NCBI RefSeq assembly: GCF_042676185.1
Contig: NZ_JBHTJT010000008.1
Location: forward strand, 372,001-436,000
Origin: Tropicimonas aquimaris
GTDB lineage: Bacteria; Pseudomonadota; Alphaproteobacteria; Rhodobacterales; Rhodobacteraceae
Length of the DNA stretch: 64,000 nucleotides
Direction: 5' to 3'
Positions within the stretch are counted from its first letter, which is position 1, and each line of letters starts with the position of its first letter. The translations under genes and the position numbers were made by a program. The notes below the pieces were generated by a model. The model had not been told where the DNA came from and made no database searches. It saw only the letters and a program-made list of their open reading frames with translations. Shown here one piece after another: positions 53,483 to 62,069 of this stretch.

Positions 53483-53857
53483 GGAAGACTACGCTTTCCA
53501 CGTTCAGCTTGCGAAATACCGTCGAAAAAGAGTGAACCGGACCTTCGTTGAAATCGCAGCGAAGGTCCGGAGACCGCCCTTCTTGACCGAAGTCACCATC
53601 GCGAACCCTCGAATTTCGCGCTCGCAGCGAAGGTCAGGAAGGTCGGCGATCTGCCTGATCGACTACAACGCAGCATCAGTTAATTGGGGCTCATAAGGCA
53701 AACCGCTGCATCAGGACCAGATGTCCGCTGTTCAAACGACAAGGGTCTATCGCCATTGACCTGACCGAAGCGTCAGCCATGCCCGGCACAAGACAGTTGT
53801 CATTTCGCGAGGGCCGTGCAAAATTCAATCAAACGTTTGATTGAATTTTGAGTCGCC
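53483..53857. other. Non-coding right edge of the island, with a hairpin at 53537-53570
   Basis: CCGGACCTTCG and CGAAGGTCCGG (11 bp, 12-nt loop) lie 54 nt after the CobW stop and may end its transcript; no T-run follows. The next 250 nt have no credible gene and look like decayed sequence (the word GCAGCGAAGGTC occurs twice, at 53556 and 53621). The palindrome before the TetR gene closes the gap. Confidence 0.5.
53819..53850. promoter_or_regulatory. Perfect 32-bp palindrome over the TetR start: probable autoregulatory operator
   Basis: The half-site CAAAATTCAATCAAAC (53819-53834) is followed directly by its exact reverse complement to 53850, 7 nt before the TetR ATG. The AT-rich content stands out from the surroundings. 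In Escherichia coli, CecR controls its own operon from a palindrome; here the same arrangement is inferred from position. Confidence 0.8.
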
Positions 53858-54520
53858 ATGTCACAAAGAGCGGAAGACAGTTCGAGCCCCTCGGAGCAGA
53901 CGCGCAAGGCGCTTCTGGATGCCGCCATCACGCTCTTCGGCCGCGAAGGCTTTCGCGGCACCAGCACGCGGGCGATCGCGCAGGCGGCGGAGACCAACGT
54001 CGCCTCCATCGCTTATCACTTCGGCAGCAAGGAGGGGCTGCGCATCGCCTGCGGCGCGGCCATCGCCGAGCGGATCGCCGAGGTGGTCGGGCGGGCAGGG
54101 GTGCCGGAGGTGGAGACGCCGGAGCAGGTGCTGAAGGTCTTCGAAGCTGTGATCGCCGCCTTCGTGCATTTCCTGCTGCTGGAGCAGGGCAGGTCCGATT
54201 TCGTCGCCTTCATGATGCGCGAACTGGCCGAGGACGGCCCGGCGGTCGAGGAGGTCTATCGCGCAGCAATCGAGCCGCGGCACCGGGCGTTCTGCCGGAT
54301 GTGGGAGGTTGCGACCGGCTGGCCGGCGGAGAGCGAGCGCACCCGGCTCACGGTCTTTTCGCTGATCGGGCAGGTGCTCTATTTCCGGATCGGCCAGAAC
54401 GTCGTGCAGCGGCGGATGGACTGGGACGGGATGGACGAGGCGCGGGTGCGCCAGATCACGGAGGTGCTGGTGGCCAACCTGCGCGCCAGCCTCGAGGCCA
54501 ACAGGAGACCTGGGTCATGA
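53858..54520 (+). CDS. TetR-family regulator, CecR/YbiH type (DUF1956)
   Basis: 220 residues with an N-terminal TetR helix-turn-helix (TRKALLDAAITLFGREGFRGTSTRAIAQAAETNVASIAYHFGSKEGLR, about 15-62) and a C-terminal domain of the CecR/DUF1956 kind (FVAFMMRELAEDGPAVEEVYRAAIEPRHRAFCRMWEVATG). Its stop overlaps the start of the HlyD gene by 4 nt. The gene order regulator, HlyD, ATPase, permease is that of E. coli ybiH-ybhG-ybhF-ybhS-ybhR, whose regulator CecR affects sensitivity to cefoperazone and chloramphenicol. Confidence 0.88.
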   Translation: MSQRAEDSSSPSEQTRKALLDAAITLFGREGFRGTSTRAIAQAAETNVASIAYHFGSKEGLRIACGAAIAERIAEVVGRAGVPEVETPEQVLKVFEAVIAAFVHFLLLEQGRSDFVAFMMRELAEDGPAVEEVYRAAIEPRHRAFCRMWEVATGWPAESERTRLTVFSLIGQVLYFRIGQNVVQRRMDWDGMDEARVRQITEVLVANLRASLEANRRPGS

Positions 54521-55473
54521 GCGATGTCGTCTGTTCGATCCCGCTGATTGCCACGTTCTTTGCCGCCTGCACCGGGTTGCCCCCGCTGGCGACGGGCTAC
54601 GTGGAGGGCGAGTACCGGCTGATCGCGCCGATCACCACAGCGCAGGTGGAAGAGCTGCGGGTGGCGCGCGGCGACAGGATGGCCGCGGGCGACGTGCTGG
54701 CGGTGATGGAGACCCGCGACGCCTCGATCGCCCTGGCGGAGGCGACGGCGGCGCTGGAGGCTGCGGAGAGCGAGTTGGCGAACCTGCGCGAGGGGCGGCG
54801 CCGGGAGGAGATCGAGGTGATCGAGGCGACGCTGGCCTCAACCCGCGCAGAAGCGGCCGAGGCCGAGCGCGAGGCCGAACGGCTGGAGGGGCTCGCTGCG
54901 CGCGGCATCTCTCCCTCGGCCGAGGCAGAGGACGCACGCACAAGGGTCGACGTGGCGCGCGCCCGGATTGCCGAGGTGGAGGCGAACCTCGCCGTGGCGA
55001 AACTGCCGGCCCGCCGGCACGAGATCGAGGCCGCTGAGGCGGCGGTCGCGCAGGCGCAGGCAGGGGTGGCCTCGGCCGAATGGCAGTTGGAGCGCCGCAC
55101 CCTGATCGCGCCCGCCGACGGCGCCGTGTTCGAGATCCTGCGGACGGTGGGCGAGATCGCCGGGCCACAGGCTCCGGTGCTGACGATGCTGCCCGACGGC
55201 GCGGTGCTGCTGCGGCTCTACGTACCGCAATCCGAGGTCTCGCAGCTCTCTATCGGGTCGGTTCTGGACGTCAATTGCGACGGCTGCCCGGAGGGTCAGA
55301 CCGCGCATGTGACCTATGTGGCAGACGCGCCGGAGTTCACCCCGCCGGTGATCTACTCTCTCGAAAACCGCCAGAAGCTGGTCTACCTGGTCGAGGCACG
55401 GCCAGACGCCAGCGCAGCGCAGCTGAAGCCGGGGCAGATCGTCGACGTGCGCCTGTCGGAGGCGCCGTCATGA
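54517..55473 (+). CDS. HlyD-family membrane fusion protein (YbhG-like)
   Basis: A 318-residue periplasmic adaptor. It begins MSDVVCSIPLIATFFAACTGL, which may be a lipoprotein signal (Cys18) or a membrane anchor. The biotinyl-lipoyl half-motifs (YRLIAPITTAQVEELRVARGDRMAAGDVLAVMETRD; RRTLIAPADGAVFEILRTVGEIAGPQAPVLTM) flank a long alpha-helical hairpin (about 60-195, rich in Ala/Glu) and the C-terminus ends LKPGQIVDVRLSEAP. It couples the ABC transporter to an outer-membrane channel, which is not encoded here. Start overlaps the TetR stop by 4 nt. Confidence 0.9.
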   Translation: MSDVVCSIPLIATFFAACTGLPPLATGYVEGEYRLIAPITTAQVEELRVARGDRMAAGDVLAVMETRDASIALAEATAALEAAESELANLREGRRREEIEVIEATLASTRAEAAEAEREAERLEGLAARGISPSAEAEDARTRVDVARARIAEVEANLAVAKLPARRHEIEAAEAAVAQAQAGVASAEWQLERRTLIAPADGAVFEILRTVGEIAGPQAPVLTMLPDGAVLLRLYVPQSEVSQLSIGSVLDVNCDGCPEGQTAHVTYVADAPEFTPPVIYSLENRQKLVYLVEARPDASAAQLKPGQIVDVRLSEAPS

Positions 55474-56402
55474 GCGCCGAGCCGGCCATCCGCGTCGAGG
55501 GGCTGGTCAAGCGGTTTGGCGGCCGGGCGGTGGTCGACCACGTCTCGATGAGCGTGAACCGCGGGCAGATCACCGGGTTTCTCGGCCCCAACGGGTCCGG
55601 CAAGACGACGATGATCCGGGTGATGTGCGGGCTGCTGACCGCCGACGAGGGCTCGGGCGAGGTGCTGGGCTACAGGCTCGGGCGCGACACAAGGCGGATC
55701 AAGCGCGAGATCGGCTACATGACGCAGCGCTTCTCGCTTTACGAGGACCTGACGATCCGCGAGAACCTTGCCTTCGTCGCGGGGCTGTATGCGCTGCGCC
55801 CGGTGCAGCGGGTGGTGGACGAGGTGCTGGAGGGGCTCGGGCTGACGAGCCGCCAGCACCAGCTCGCTGGCACGCTTTCGGGCGGCTGGAAGCAGCGGTT
55901 GGCGCTCGCCTCCTGCGTGATGCACAAGCCGCAGCTCCTGCTGCTCGACGAGCCGACCGCCGGTGTCGACCCCAAGGCGCGGCGGGATTTCTGGGAGGAG
56001 ATCCACCACCTCGCGGCGGGCGGCATGACCGTGCTGGTCTCGACCCATTACATGGACGAGGCGGAGCGCTGCCATTTCGTCAACTACATCTCCTATGGCC
56101 GGCTTGTCGCTTCGGGCACCGTGGAGGAGGTGATCGCCCATGCCGGGCTCACCACCTTCCTGCTCGAGGGGCCGATGGACAAGGTGACAGCAGCCGAACG
56201 GATGCTGCGCGGGATGCCGGGGGTGGACGAGACGGCCCCCTTCGGCACCTCGCTGCACATCGTGGGCAAGGACGCCGTCGCGCTAAAGGCGTCGGTTCAG
56301 CACGCCGCGGCCGAGACGGGCACGCGAATGAGCGCCACGGAGACCAGCCTGGAGGATGCCTTCATCCGCTTCATGAACCAGTCCACGGACAACATGGCAT
56401 GA
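55470..56402 (+). CDS. ABC transporter ATPase (YbhF-like half)
   Basis: 310 residues with Walker A GPNGSGKTT (about 35-43), signature LSGGWKQRLALA and Walker B LLLLDEPTAGVDPKARRDFW; the C-terminal part matches ABC-2-type ATPases. E. coli YbhF carries two such domains in one chain; here there is one, so it should act as a homodimer. Its start overlaps the HlyD stop and its stop overlaps the permease start, both by 4 nt. Confidence 0.94.
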   Translation: MSAEPAIRVEGLVKRFGGRAVVDHVSMSVNRGQITGFLGPNGSGKTTMIRVMCGLLTADEGSGEVLGYRLGRDTRRIKREIGYMTQRFSLYEDLTIRENLAFVAGLYALRPVQRVVDEVLEGLGLTSRQHQLAGTLSGGWKQRLALASCVMHKPQLLLLDEPTAGVDPKARRDFWEEIHHLAAGGMTVLVSTHYMDEAERCHFVNYISYGRLVASGTVEEVIAHAGLTTFLLEGPMDKVTAAERMLRGMPGVDETAPFGTSLHIVGKDAVALKASVQHAAAETGTRMSATETSLEDAFIRFMNQSTDNMA

Positions 56403-57532
56403 GCTGGTTCTCCCTCCGCCGCCTGAGTGCGCTGCTCGCCAAGGAGGTGATCCAGATGCGGCGCGATCGGATCACGTTTGCCATGATGATCGGCGTGCCG
56501 CTGATGCAGCTCATCCTGTTCGGCTTCGCGATCAACAACGACCCCAAGGACCTGCCGGCCGCGCTGGTGGCGCCCACGCAGGACCGCTACTCCCGGGCCA
56601 TCGTCACCGCGCTGGAGCTGACCGGCTATTACCGGTTCGACCACATCACCAGTTCCGCCACCGAGGCCGAGGCGCTGATCGAGCGCGGCGCGGTGTCCTT
56701 CGTGGTGACCATCCCGTCGGATTTCGACCGCAGGGTGGACCGGGGCGACAAGCCGCAGATCCTGATCGAGGCCGACGCCACCGACCCCGCCGTGGCCTCC
56801 GGCGCGATCTCGACGCTGGGGCAGGTGGCCTCCGAGGCACTGCTGCACGAGAGCGGGCAGGACGTGATGGCGGAGGAGGCGGCGCGCGGACAGCTCGAGG
56901 TGGTGGTTCACCGGCGCTACAACCCCGAGGGGATCACGCAGTACAACATCGTGCCGGGGCTGCTGGGCGTGATCCTGCAGATGACCATGGTGATGATGAC
57001 CTCCATGGCGCTTACCCGCGAGGTGGAGCGCGGCACGATGGAGAACCTGCTCGCCATGCCGGCGACGGGGCTGGAGATCATGCTCGGCAAGATCCTGCCC
57101 TATCTCGGCGTCGGCGCGGTGCAGGTGGCGCTGGTGCTGGGGGCGGCCAAGGCGCTGTTCGGTGTGCCGTTCGTGGGCTCGCTGTGGCTGCTGCTGGTGG
57201 GAGTGTTCATCTTCGTGCTGTCGCTGGTGCTGCTGGGCTACACCATCTCCACCGTTGCCCGCACCCAGATGCAGGCGATGCAGCTCACATTCTTCTTCTT
57301 TCTGCCGTCGCTGCTGCTGTCGGGGTTCATGTTCCCGTTCCGCGGCATGCCGGCCTGGGCGCAGGTGGTGGGCGAGCTGTTCCCGCTCACCCATTTTCTG
57401 CGGATGATCCGGGCGGTGATGCTGAAGGGGGCGGATCTGGCGAACGTCTCCGCGCCGATGGCGGCGCTGGTTGTCTTCGTGGTGGCCTACGCGGTGCTGG
57501 CGCTGACCCGGTTCCGGCGGACGCTGGACTGA
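56399..57532 (+). CDS. ABC-2 type permease (YbhS/YbhR-like)
   Basis: 377 residues: membrane helix 1 (ITFAMMIGVPLMQLILFGFAIN), a large periplasmic loop (about 45-170), then helices including YNIVPGLLGVILQMTMVMMTSMALTREVERGTMENLLAMPATGLEIMLGKILPY, the signature of ABC-2 permeases, and three or four more. E. coli has two permease genes (ybhS, ybhR); only one is here, so a homodimer is expected. It is the last of the four coupled genes. Confidence 0.93.
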   Translation: MSWFSLRRLSALLAKEVIQMRRDRITFAMMIGVPLMQLILFGFAINNDPKDLPAALVAPTQDRYSRAIVTALELTGYYRFDHITSSATEAEALIERGAVSFVVTIPSDFDRRVDRGDKPQILIEADATDPAVASGAISTLGQVASEALLHESGQDVMAEEAARGQLEVVVHRRYNPEGITQYNIVPGLLGVILQMTMVMMTSMALTREVERGTMENLLAMPATGLEIMLGKILPYLGVGAVQVALVLGAAKALFGVPFVGSLWLLLVGVFIFVLSLVLLGYTISTVARTQMQAMQLTFFFFLPSLLLSGFMFPFRGMPAWAQVVGELFPLTHFLRMIRAVMLKGADLANVSAPMAALVVFVVAYAVLALTRFRRTLD

Positions 57533-57648
57533 AGAGCGCTGCCGGGCACGATCCTGTCGCGTTGGGGCTTTCGGTGCCGCCGCCGCCGCGCCATGGTGAG
57601 CGGGCCGGCGCGGCCCGCGCCACATGTTTCGCACACCCCGAGGCCAAG

Positions 57649-59694
57649 ATGTCGAACGATCCGCTGCTGCAGCCCTATCGCCTGAAGCACCTGACCCTGC
57701 GCAACCGGATCATGACGACGAGCCACGAACCGGCCTATCCCGAGGAGGGCATGCCCAAGGAGCGCTACATCGCCTATCACGCCGAGCGGGCGAAGGGCGG
57801 GGTGGCGCTGGCGATGACGGCGGGCTCCGCCGTGGTCTCGCGCGACAGCCCGCCCGCCTTCAACAACGTGCTGGCCTGGAAGGACGAGGTGGTGCCCTGG
57901 ATCCGGCGTCTGACCGATGCGCTGCACGAGCACGGCTGCGCGGCGATGATCCAGCTGACGCACCTGGGGCGGCGCACGGGCTGGTCCAGGGGCGACTGGC
58001 TGCCCTCGGTCGCGCCGGGGCCGCATTACGAGCCGGCCCACCGCTTCTTTCCGAAGGTGCTGGAGGAGTGGGACATTGCCCGCATCGTGGGCGATTTCGC
58101 CGACGCCGCGGAGCGGATGCAGGCCGGCGGCATGGACGGGATCGAGCTGGAGGCCTACGGGCACCTGATTGACAATTTCTGGTCGCCGCTGACCAATGCG
58201 CTGGACGGCCCCTACGGGCCGCAGACGCTCGAGAGTCGAATGAAATTCGGACTGGAAGTCATTGATGTCATTCGAAAACGCGTGGGAAATGATTTCATCG
58301 TCGGGGTCCGTTTCACCGCGGACGAGAACGCTCCCGGCGGGATCGACCCGCAGATGGGGCTGGCCATGGCCGAGCGGCTCAAGGCGACCGGACAGGTGGA
58401 TTTTCTCAACGTGATCCGCGGCCGCATCCACACCGACCCGGCGCTGACCGGGGTGATCCCGCTCCAGGGAATGAAAAGCGCGCCGCATCTGGATTTCGCC
58501 GGCGCGGTGCGCGCGGCGACGGGGCTACCGACTTTCCACGCCGCCCGCATTCCCGACGTGGCAACCGCCCGCCACGCGGTGACCGCGGGCCTGCTCGACA
58601 TGGTCGGCATGACCCGCGCCCACATCGCCGAGCCGCATATCGTACGCAAGATCATGGCCGGTCGGGAGGACGATATCCGGCCCTGTGTCGGCGCCAACTA
58701 CTGCCTCGACCGGATCTACGAGGGCGGCGAGGCGCTGTGCATGCACAACGCGGCGACAGGCCGCGAGCTGACCATGCCGCACGAGATTCCGGCCGCAGAG
58801 ACCCGCCGCAGGGTGGTCATCGTCGGTGCCGGACCGGGCGGGCTCGAGGCGGCCCGGGTAGCAGCCGAGCGGGGGCATGCCGTCACCGTCTTCGAGGCGG
58901 CGGGCGATCCGGGCGGGCAGGTGCGGCTGGCGGCGCGCTCTGAGCGGCGGCGGGAAATGATCTCGATCATCGACTGGCGGATGGCACAATGCGCCGCGCG
59001 GGATGTCACCTTTCGGTTCAATACCTGGGCGGAAACCGATGATGTCGCGTCGGAAAATCCGGATGTGGTGATCGTCGCCACGGGTGGCCTGCCGAACACG
59101 GAGCTGTTCGAGACCGCGGGCGAGAACGACTTGCTGACCACGACCTGGGACCTGATCGCCGGCGACGTGAAGCCTGCGAAATCGGTGCTGCTCTACGACG
59201 AATCCGGCGATCATCCCGGGCTTCAGGCGGCACAGGTTGCGGCCGAGGCCGGGGCTGCCGTCGAGGTCATGACACCGCATCGGAGCTTCGCGCCCGATAT
59301 CATGGGGATGAACCTCGCGCCTTACGTCGATGCATTGCAGGCGAAGGGGGCCACCTTCACCGTGGCGCAGCGGCTCCTTGGGGTTGCCCGCGCGGGCAAC
59401 CGCCTCCGGGCGACCGTCGGGTCGGATTACGGCGGGATGCGGCGGGAGATCGAAGTGGATCAGGTCGTGGTGAACTACGGCACGCGCCCGCTCGACGAGC
59501 TCTACTTCGCGCTCCGGCCGCTGTCGACGAACCTTGGCGAGGTCGATTACGAGGCGCTGATCGCGGGCCGCCCGCAGGAGGTGCGCCGCAACCCGGAGGG
59601 CGCGTTCCAGCTTTTCCGTATTGGCGACGCGGTCGCGCCGCGCAATACCCACGCCGCGATCTACGATGCTCTGCGGCTGGTGAAGGACCTCTGA
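57649..59694 (+). CDS. Old-yellow-enzyme-type flavoprotein with FAD/NAD domain (N-demethylase-like)
   Basis: A 681-residue two-domain enzyme like trimethylamine or dimethylglycine-type dehydrogenases and 2,4-dienoyl-CoA reductase. Residues 1-340 form the FMN TIM barrel (PYRLKHLTLRNRIMTTSHEP; QLTHLGRRTGW; IELEAYGHLIDNFWSPLTN), and 385-681 the dinucleotide domain (RVVIVGAGPGGLEAARVAAERGHAVTVFE). Between them is the iron-sulphur segment CVGANYCLDRIYEGGEALC: Cys346, Cys352 and Cys364 are present but the second Cys of the usual CxxCxxC is Ala349. Enzymes of this subtype include N-methylproline demethylases; the substrate here is inferred from the proline-racemase-family gene that overlaps its stop. 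GAGG precedes the ATG. Confidence 0.87.
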   Translation: MSNDPLLQPYRLKHLTLRNRIMTTSHEPAYPEEGMPKERYIAYHAERAKGGVALAMTAGSAVVSRDSPPAFNNVLAWKDEVVPWIRRLTDALHEHGCAAMIQLTHLGRRTGWSRGDWLPSVAPGPHYEPAHRFFPKVLEEWDIARIVGDFADAAERMQAGGMDGIELEAYGHLIDNFWSPLTNALDGPYGPQTLESRMKFGLEVIDVIRKRVGNDFIVGVRFTADENAPGGIDPQMGLAMAERLKATGQVDFLNVIRGRIHTDPALTGVIPLQGMKSAPHLDFAGAVRAATGLPTFHAARIPDVATARHAVTAGLLDMVGMTRAHIAEPHIVRKIMAGREDDIRPCVGANYCLDRIYEGGEALCMHNAATGRELTMPHEIPAAETRRRVVIVGAGPGGLEAARVAAERGHAVTVFEAAGDPGGQVRLAARSERRREMISIIDWRMAQCAARDVTFRFNTWAETDDVASENPDVVIVATGGLPNTELFETAGENDLLTTTWDLIAGDVKPAKSVLLYDESGDHPGLQAAQVAAEAGAAVEVMTPHRSFAPDIMGMNLAPYVDALQAKGATFTVAQRLLGVARAGNRLRATVGSDYGGMRREIEVDQVVVNYGTRPLDELYFALRPLSTNLGEVDYEALIAGRPQEVRRNPEGAFQLFRIGDAVAPRNTHAAIYDALRLVKDL

Positions 59695-60728
59695 TGCGAA
59701 GCTCCAAGGTGATCCATGTGGTGTCGGCCCATGCCGAGGGCGAGGTGGGCGACGTGATCGTGGGCGGTGTCGCGCCGCCCCCGGGCGCGACGCTCTGGGA
59801 GCAGCGACTCTTCCTGGCCGAGGACGGCGCGCTGCGGAATTTCGTGCTGAACGAGCCGCGGGGCGGGGTGTTCCGCCATGTGAACCTGCTGGTGCCGCCG
59901 AAACACCCCGAGGCCGATGCCGCCTTCCTGATCATGGAGCCGGAGGACACGCCGCCGATGTCGGGCTCGAACACGATCTGCGTGGCCACGGTGCTGCTCG
60001 ACACCGGTATCCTGCCGATGACGGAGCCTGTGACCGAACTGCTTCTGGAGGCTCCCGGCGGGCTGGTGAAGGTGCGCGCCGAGTGCCGGGACGGCAAGGC
60101 GGAGCGGATCACCCTGCGCAACCTGCCGTCCTTTGCCGCCCGTCTCGACGTGCCGCTGGAGGTGGAGGGGCTGGGGACGCTGACGGTCGACACCGCCTTT
60201 GGCGGCGACAGCTTCGTCATCGTCGATGCCCGCGCGCTTGGCTTCGCGATCCGGCCCGACGAGGCCCGCGACCTGGCGCAGCTCGGCGTGCGGATCACAG
60301 CAGCGGCCAATGCGCAGCTCGGCTTTCATCACCCTCTGAACCCGGACTGGCGCCATATCTCCTTCTGCAACTTCGCCGCGCCGCTGGAGGCGGTGGCCGA
60401 CGGGTTCGCCAGCCGCTCCGCGGTCTGCATCCAGCCGGGCAAGATCGACCGCTCGCCGACCGGGACGGGGGTGTCGGCCCGAATGGCGGTGCTGGCGGCG
60501 CGCGGGCAATTGCGCGAGGGGCAGTGCCTGAGCGTACGTTCGATCATCGACTCGCTCTTCGTCGGGCGGCACGCCGGCGAGACGAAGGTCGGGTCTCTTC
60601 CCGCGATCCTGCCCGAGATCAGCGGCCGTGGCTGGGTCACCGGCACCCACCAGCACATGCTCGATCCGTCCGATCCCTGGCCGGACGGCTACCGGCTGGG
60701 CGACACCTGGGGGCAGGCGACCGGCTGA
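59694..60728 (+). CDS. Proline racemase superfamily enzyme (hydroxyproline epimerase/dehydratase-like) with Ser/Thr at both catalytic positions
   Basis: 344 residues starting with the family MRSSKVIHVVSAHAEGEVGDVIVGG and including NEPRGGVFRHVNLLVPP. In this family the two catalytic positions are usually Cys: MCGH and DxxPCGTG. Here the first reads PPMSGSNTICV (Ser90) and the second DRSPTGTGV (Thr256). Thr at the second place is known for trans-3-hydroxyproline dehydratases; Ser plus Thr together is unusual. Substrate is probably a proline derivative. Its start overlaps the flavoprotein stop (TGATG), so both are one operon. Confidence 0.85.
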   Translation: MRSSKVIHVVSAHAEGEVGDVIVGGVAPPPGATLWEQRLFLAEDGALRNFVLNEPRGGVFRHVNLLVPPKHPEADAAFLIMEPEDTPPMSGSNTICVATVLLDTGILPMTEPVTELLLEAPGGLVKVRAECRDGKAERITLRNLPSFAARLDVPLEVEGLGTLTVDTAFGGDSFVIVDARALGFAIRPDEARDLAQLGVRITAAANAQLGFHHPLNPDWRHISFCNFAAPLEAVADGFASRSAVCIQPGKIDRSPTGTGVSARMAVLAARGQLREGQCLSVRSIIDSLFVGRHAGETKVGSLPAILPEISGRGWVTGTHQHMLDPSDPWPDGYRLGDTWGQATG

Positions 60729-60819
60729 AACGCTGGCCCGCGCTCTGGTCAACTCGCGGAGAACATGCAAGGTTTCGCGCGGCCAAGCGCCGAGCCCAGA
60801 AACAGAGCGAGAGACCCCA

Positions 60820-61866
60820 ATGCAAATTGCCATGATCGGCGTCGGGATGGTTGCCCGCACGCATGCCGACGCCATCGCCGCCACGTCCGGCCGCCTGAGC
60901 CTCCGCGGCGTGCTCTCCTCCCGCCAGGAGCGGGCCAAGGCGTTCGCCGCCTCGGTGACGGAGACGCTCGGGGCCGCGCCGAAGGTCTATGCCGACCTGG
61001 CGGAGCTGGCCGCTGACGACGGCGTCGACTTCGTGCTGGTCTGCACGCCGCCAGATGCCCGGATCGAGATCATGAAGACGCTCGCGGCGGCCGGGAAGCC
61101 GATCCTGCTCGAGAAGCCGTTGGAACGCGACAGCGCGGCCGCGCTGCAGGTCGTCGAGATCTGCGAGGCGGCGGGCGTGCCGCTCGGCGTCGTGTTCCAG
61201 CACCGGATGCGGGAGAGCTCGCAGAAGGCCGCGGAGATCGTCGAGAGCGGGGTGCTCGGCCCGATCGCGCTGGTCGAGACCACGATCCCCTGGTGGCGGC
61301 CGCAGAGCTACTACGACGAGCCCGGCCGCGGCACCTATGCCCGCGATGGCGGTGGCGTGATGATGACCCAGGGCATCCATACGATGAACCTGATGCTGTC
61401 GCTCACCGGCCCGGTGACGACGGTGCAGGCGATGACCCGCACCACCGGGATGCACAAGATGGAAGCGGAGGATTTCGTCTCCGCGGGGCTCGAGTTTGCC
61501 TCAGGGGCCGTGGGGTCGCTGGTGGCGTCCACCGCGAGCTACCCGGGCGGGGCTGAGTCCATCGTCCTGCATGGCCGGGACGGCAGCCTGCGCCTCACCT
61601 CGCGGCAGATCGTGCTAGATTGGCAGGACGGCCGGCAGGAGGTCATCGACACGGGAACCAACGGCGGTTCGGGTGGCGGCGCCAACCCGATGGCCTTTAC
61701 CCACGGATGGCACCAGGCCGTCATCGAGGACTTCGCCGAGGCGCTCGCCGCGGGGCGCCCGCCCAAGGTCACCGGCCGCGAGGCGCTCGACGTGCATCGG
61801 CTGATCGACGCGGTGGTCGAGTCCTCGCGCCAGAAGCGCGCGCTGCGGCTTGAAGACCTGGCCTAA
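60820..61866 (+). CDS. Gfo/Idh/MocA-family NAD(P)-dependent oxidoreductase
   Basis: 348 residues from ATG 60820: Rossmann motif MQIAMIGVGMVARTHADAIA, the EKP motif (PILLEKPLERDSAAAL) and family C-terminal domain with GGGVMMTQGIHTMNLMLSLTGP, whose Asp/His region (DGGGVMMTQGIH) is the usual active-site stretch. It follows the proline-racemase-like gene by 91 nt on the same strand and should take part in the same catabolic pathway. It is only distantly like the member at 11329-12297. Confidence 0.9.
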   Translation: MQIAMIGVGMVARTHADAIAATSGRLSLRGVLSSRQERAKAFAASVTETLGAAPKVYADLAELAADDGVDFVLVCTPPDARIEIMKTLAAAGKPILLEKPLERDSAAALQVVEICEAAGVPLGVVFQHRMRESSQKAAEIVESGVLGPIALVETTIPWWRPQSYYDEPGRGTYARDGGGVMMTQGIHTMNLMLSLTGPVTTVQAMTRTTGMHKMEAEDFVSAGLEFASGAVGSLVASTASYPGGAESIVLHGRDGSLRLTSRQIVLDWQDGRQEVIDTGTNGGSGGGANPMAFTHGWHQAVIEDFAEALAAGRPPKVTGREALDVHRLIDAVVESSRQKRALRLEDLA

Positions 61867-61887
61867 TCCCGGCGGTTGAGGCGCACC

Positions 61888-61917
61888 GACAGGCGGCCAG
61901 CAATGTGACCGCCTGTC
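61888..61917 (+). terminator. Hairpin after the catabolic operon
   Basis: GACAGGCGG and CCGCCTGTC (9 bp, 12-nt loop) lie 21 nt after the oxidoreductase stop. No T-run follows. Confidence 0.45.
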
Positions 61918-61940
61918 AGTACGTCAGTGATACGTCGGAA

Positions 61941-61997
61941 ATGGGTATTTGAGCCAAGAAGACGTGTCCTCCTACTCTTCCTGGTCCAAATACCCAT
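61941..61997. repeat. Inverted pair of the dispersed GGGTATTT...AAGAAG element
   Basis: ATGGGTATTTGAGCCAAGAA-G (61941-61961) and, in opposite orientation, ATGGGTATTTGGACCAGGAA-G (reverse of 61977-61997) face each other across 15 nt and can fold into a long hairpin of 11 perfect plus several further pairs. The core matches elements at 5148 and 19835. Confidence 0.65.
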
Positions 61998-62069
61998 GGT
62001 CTCCGCGTGCCAAGTGTCATGCCTTCGGCGTTGAGCGTGACACAAGACAGGCCGGCGGCGGGATTGGGA

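Noticed and set aside
45788..53857. Prophage or transposon as the source of the island
   Set aside because: No integrase, transposase, phage structural gene, tRNA at the border or flanking direct repeat was seen; only composition and decayed gaps suggest transfer.
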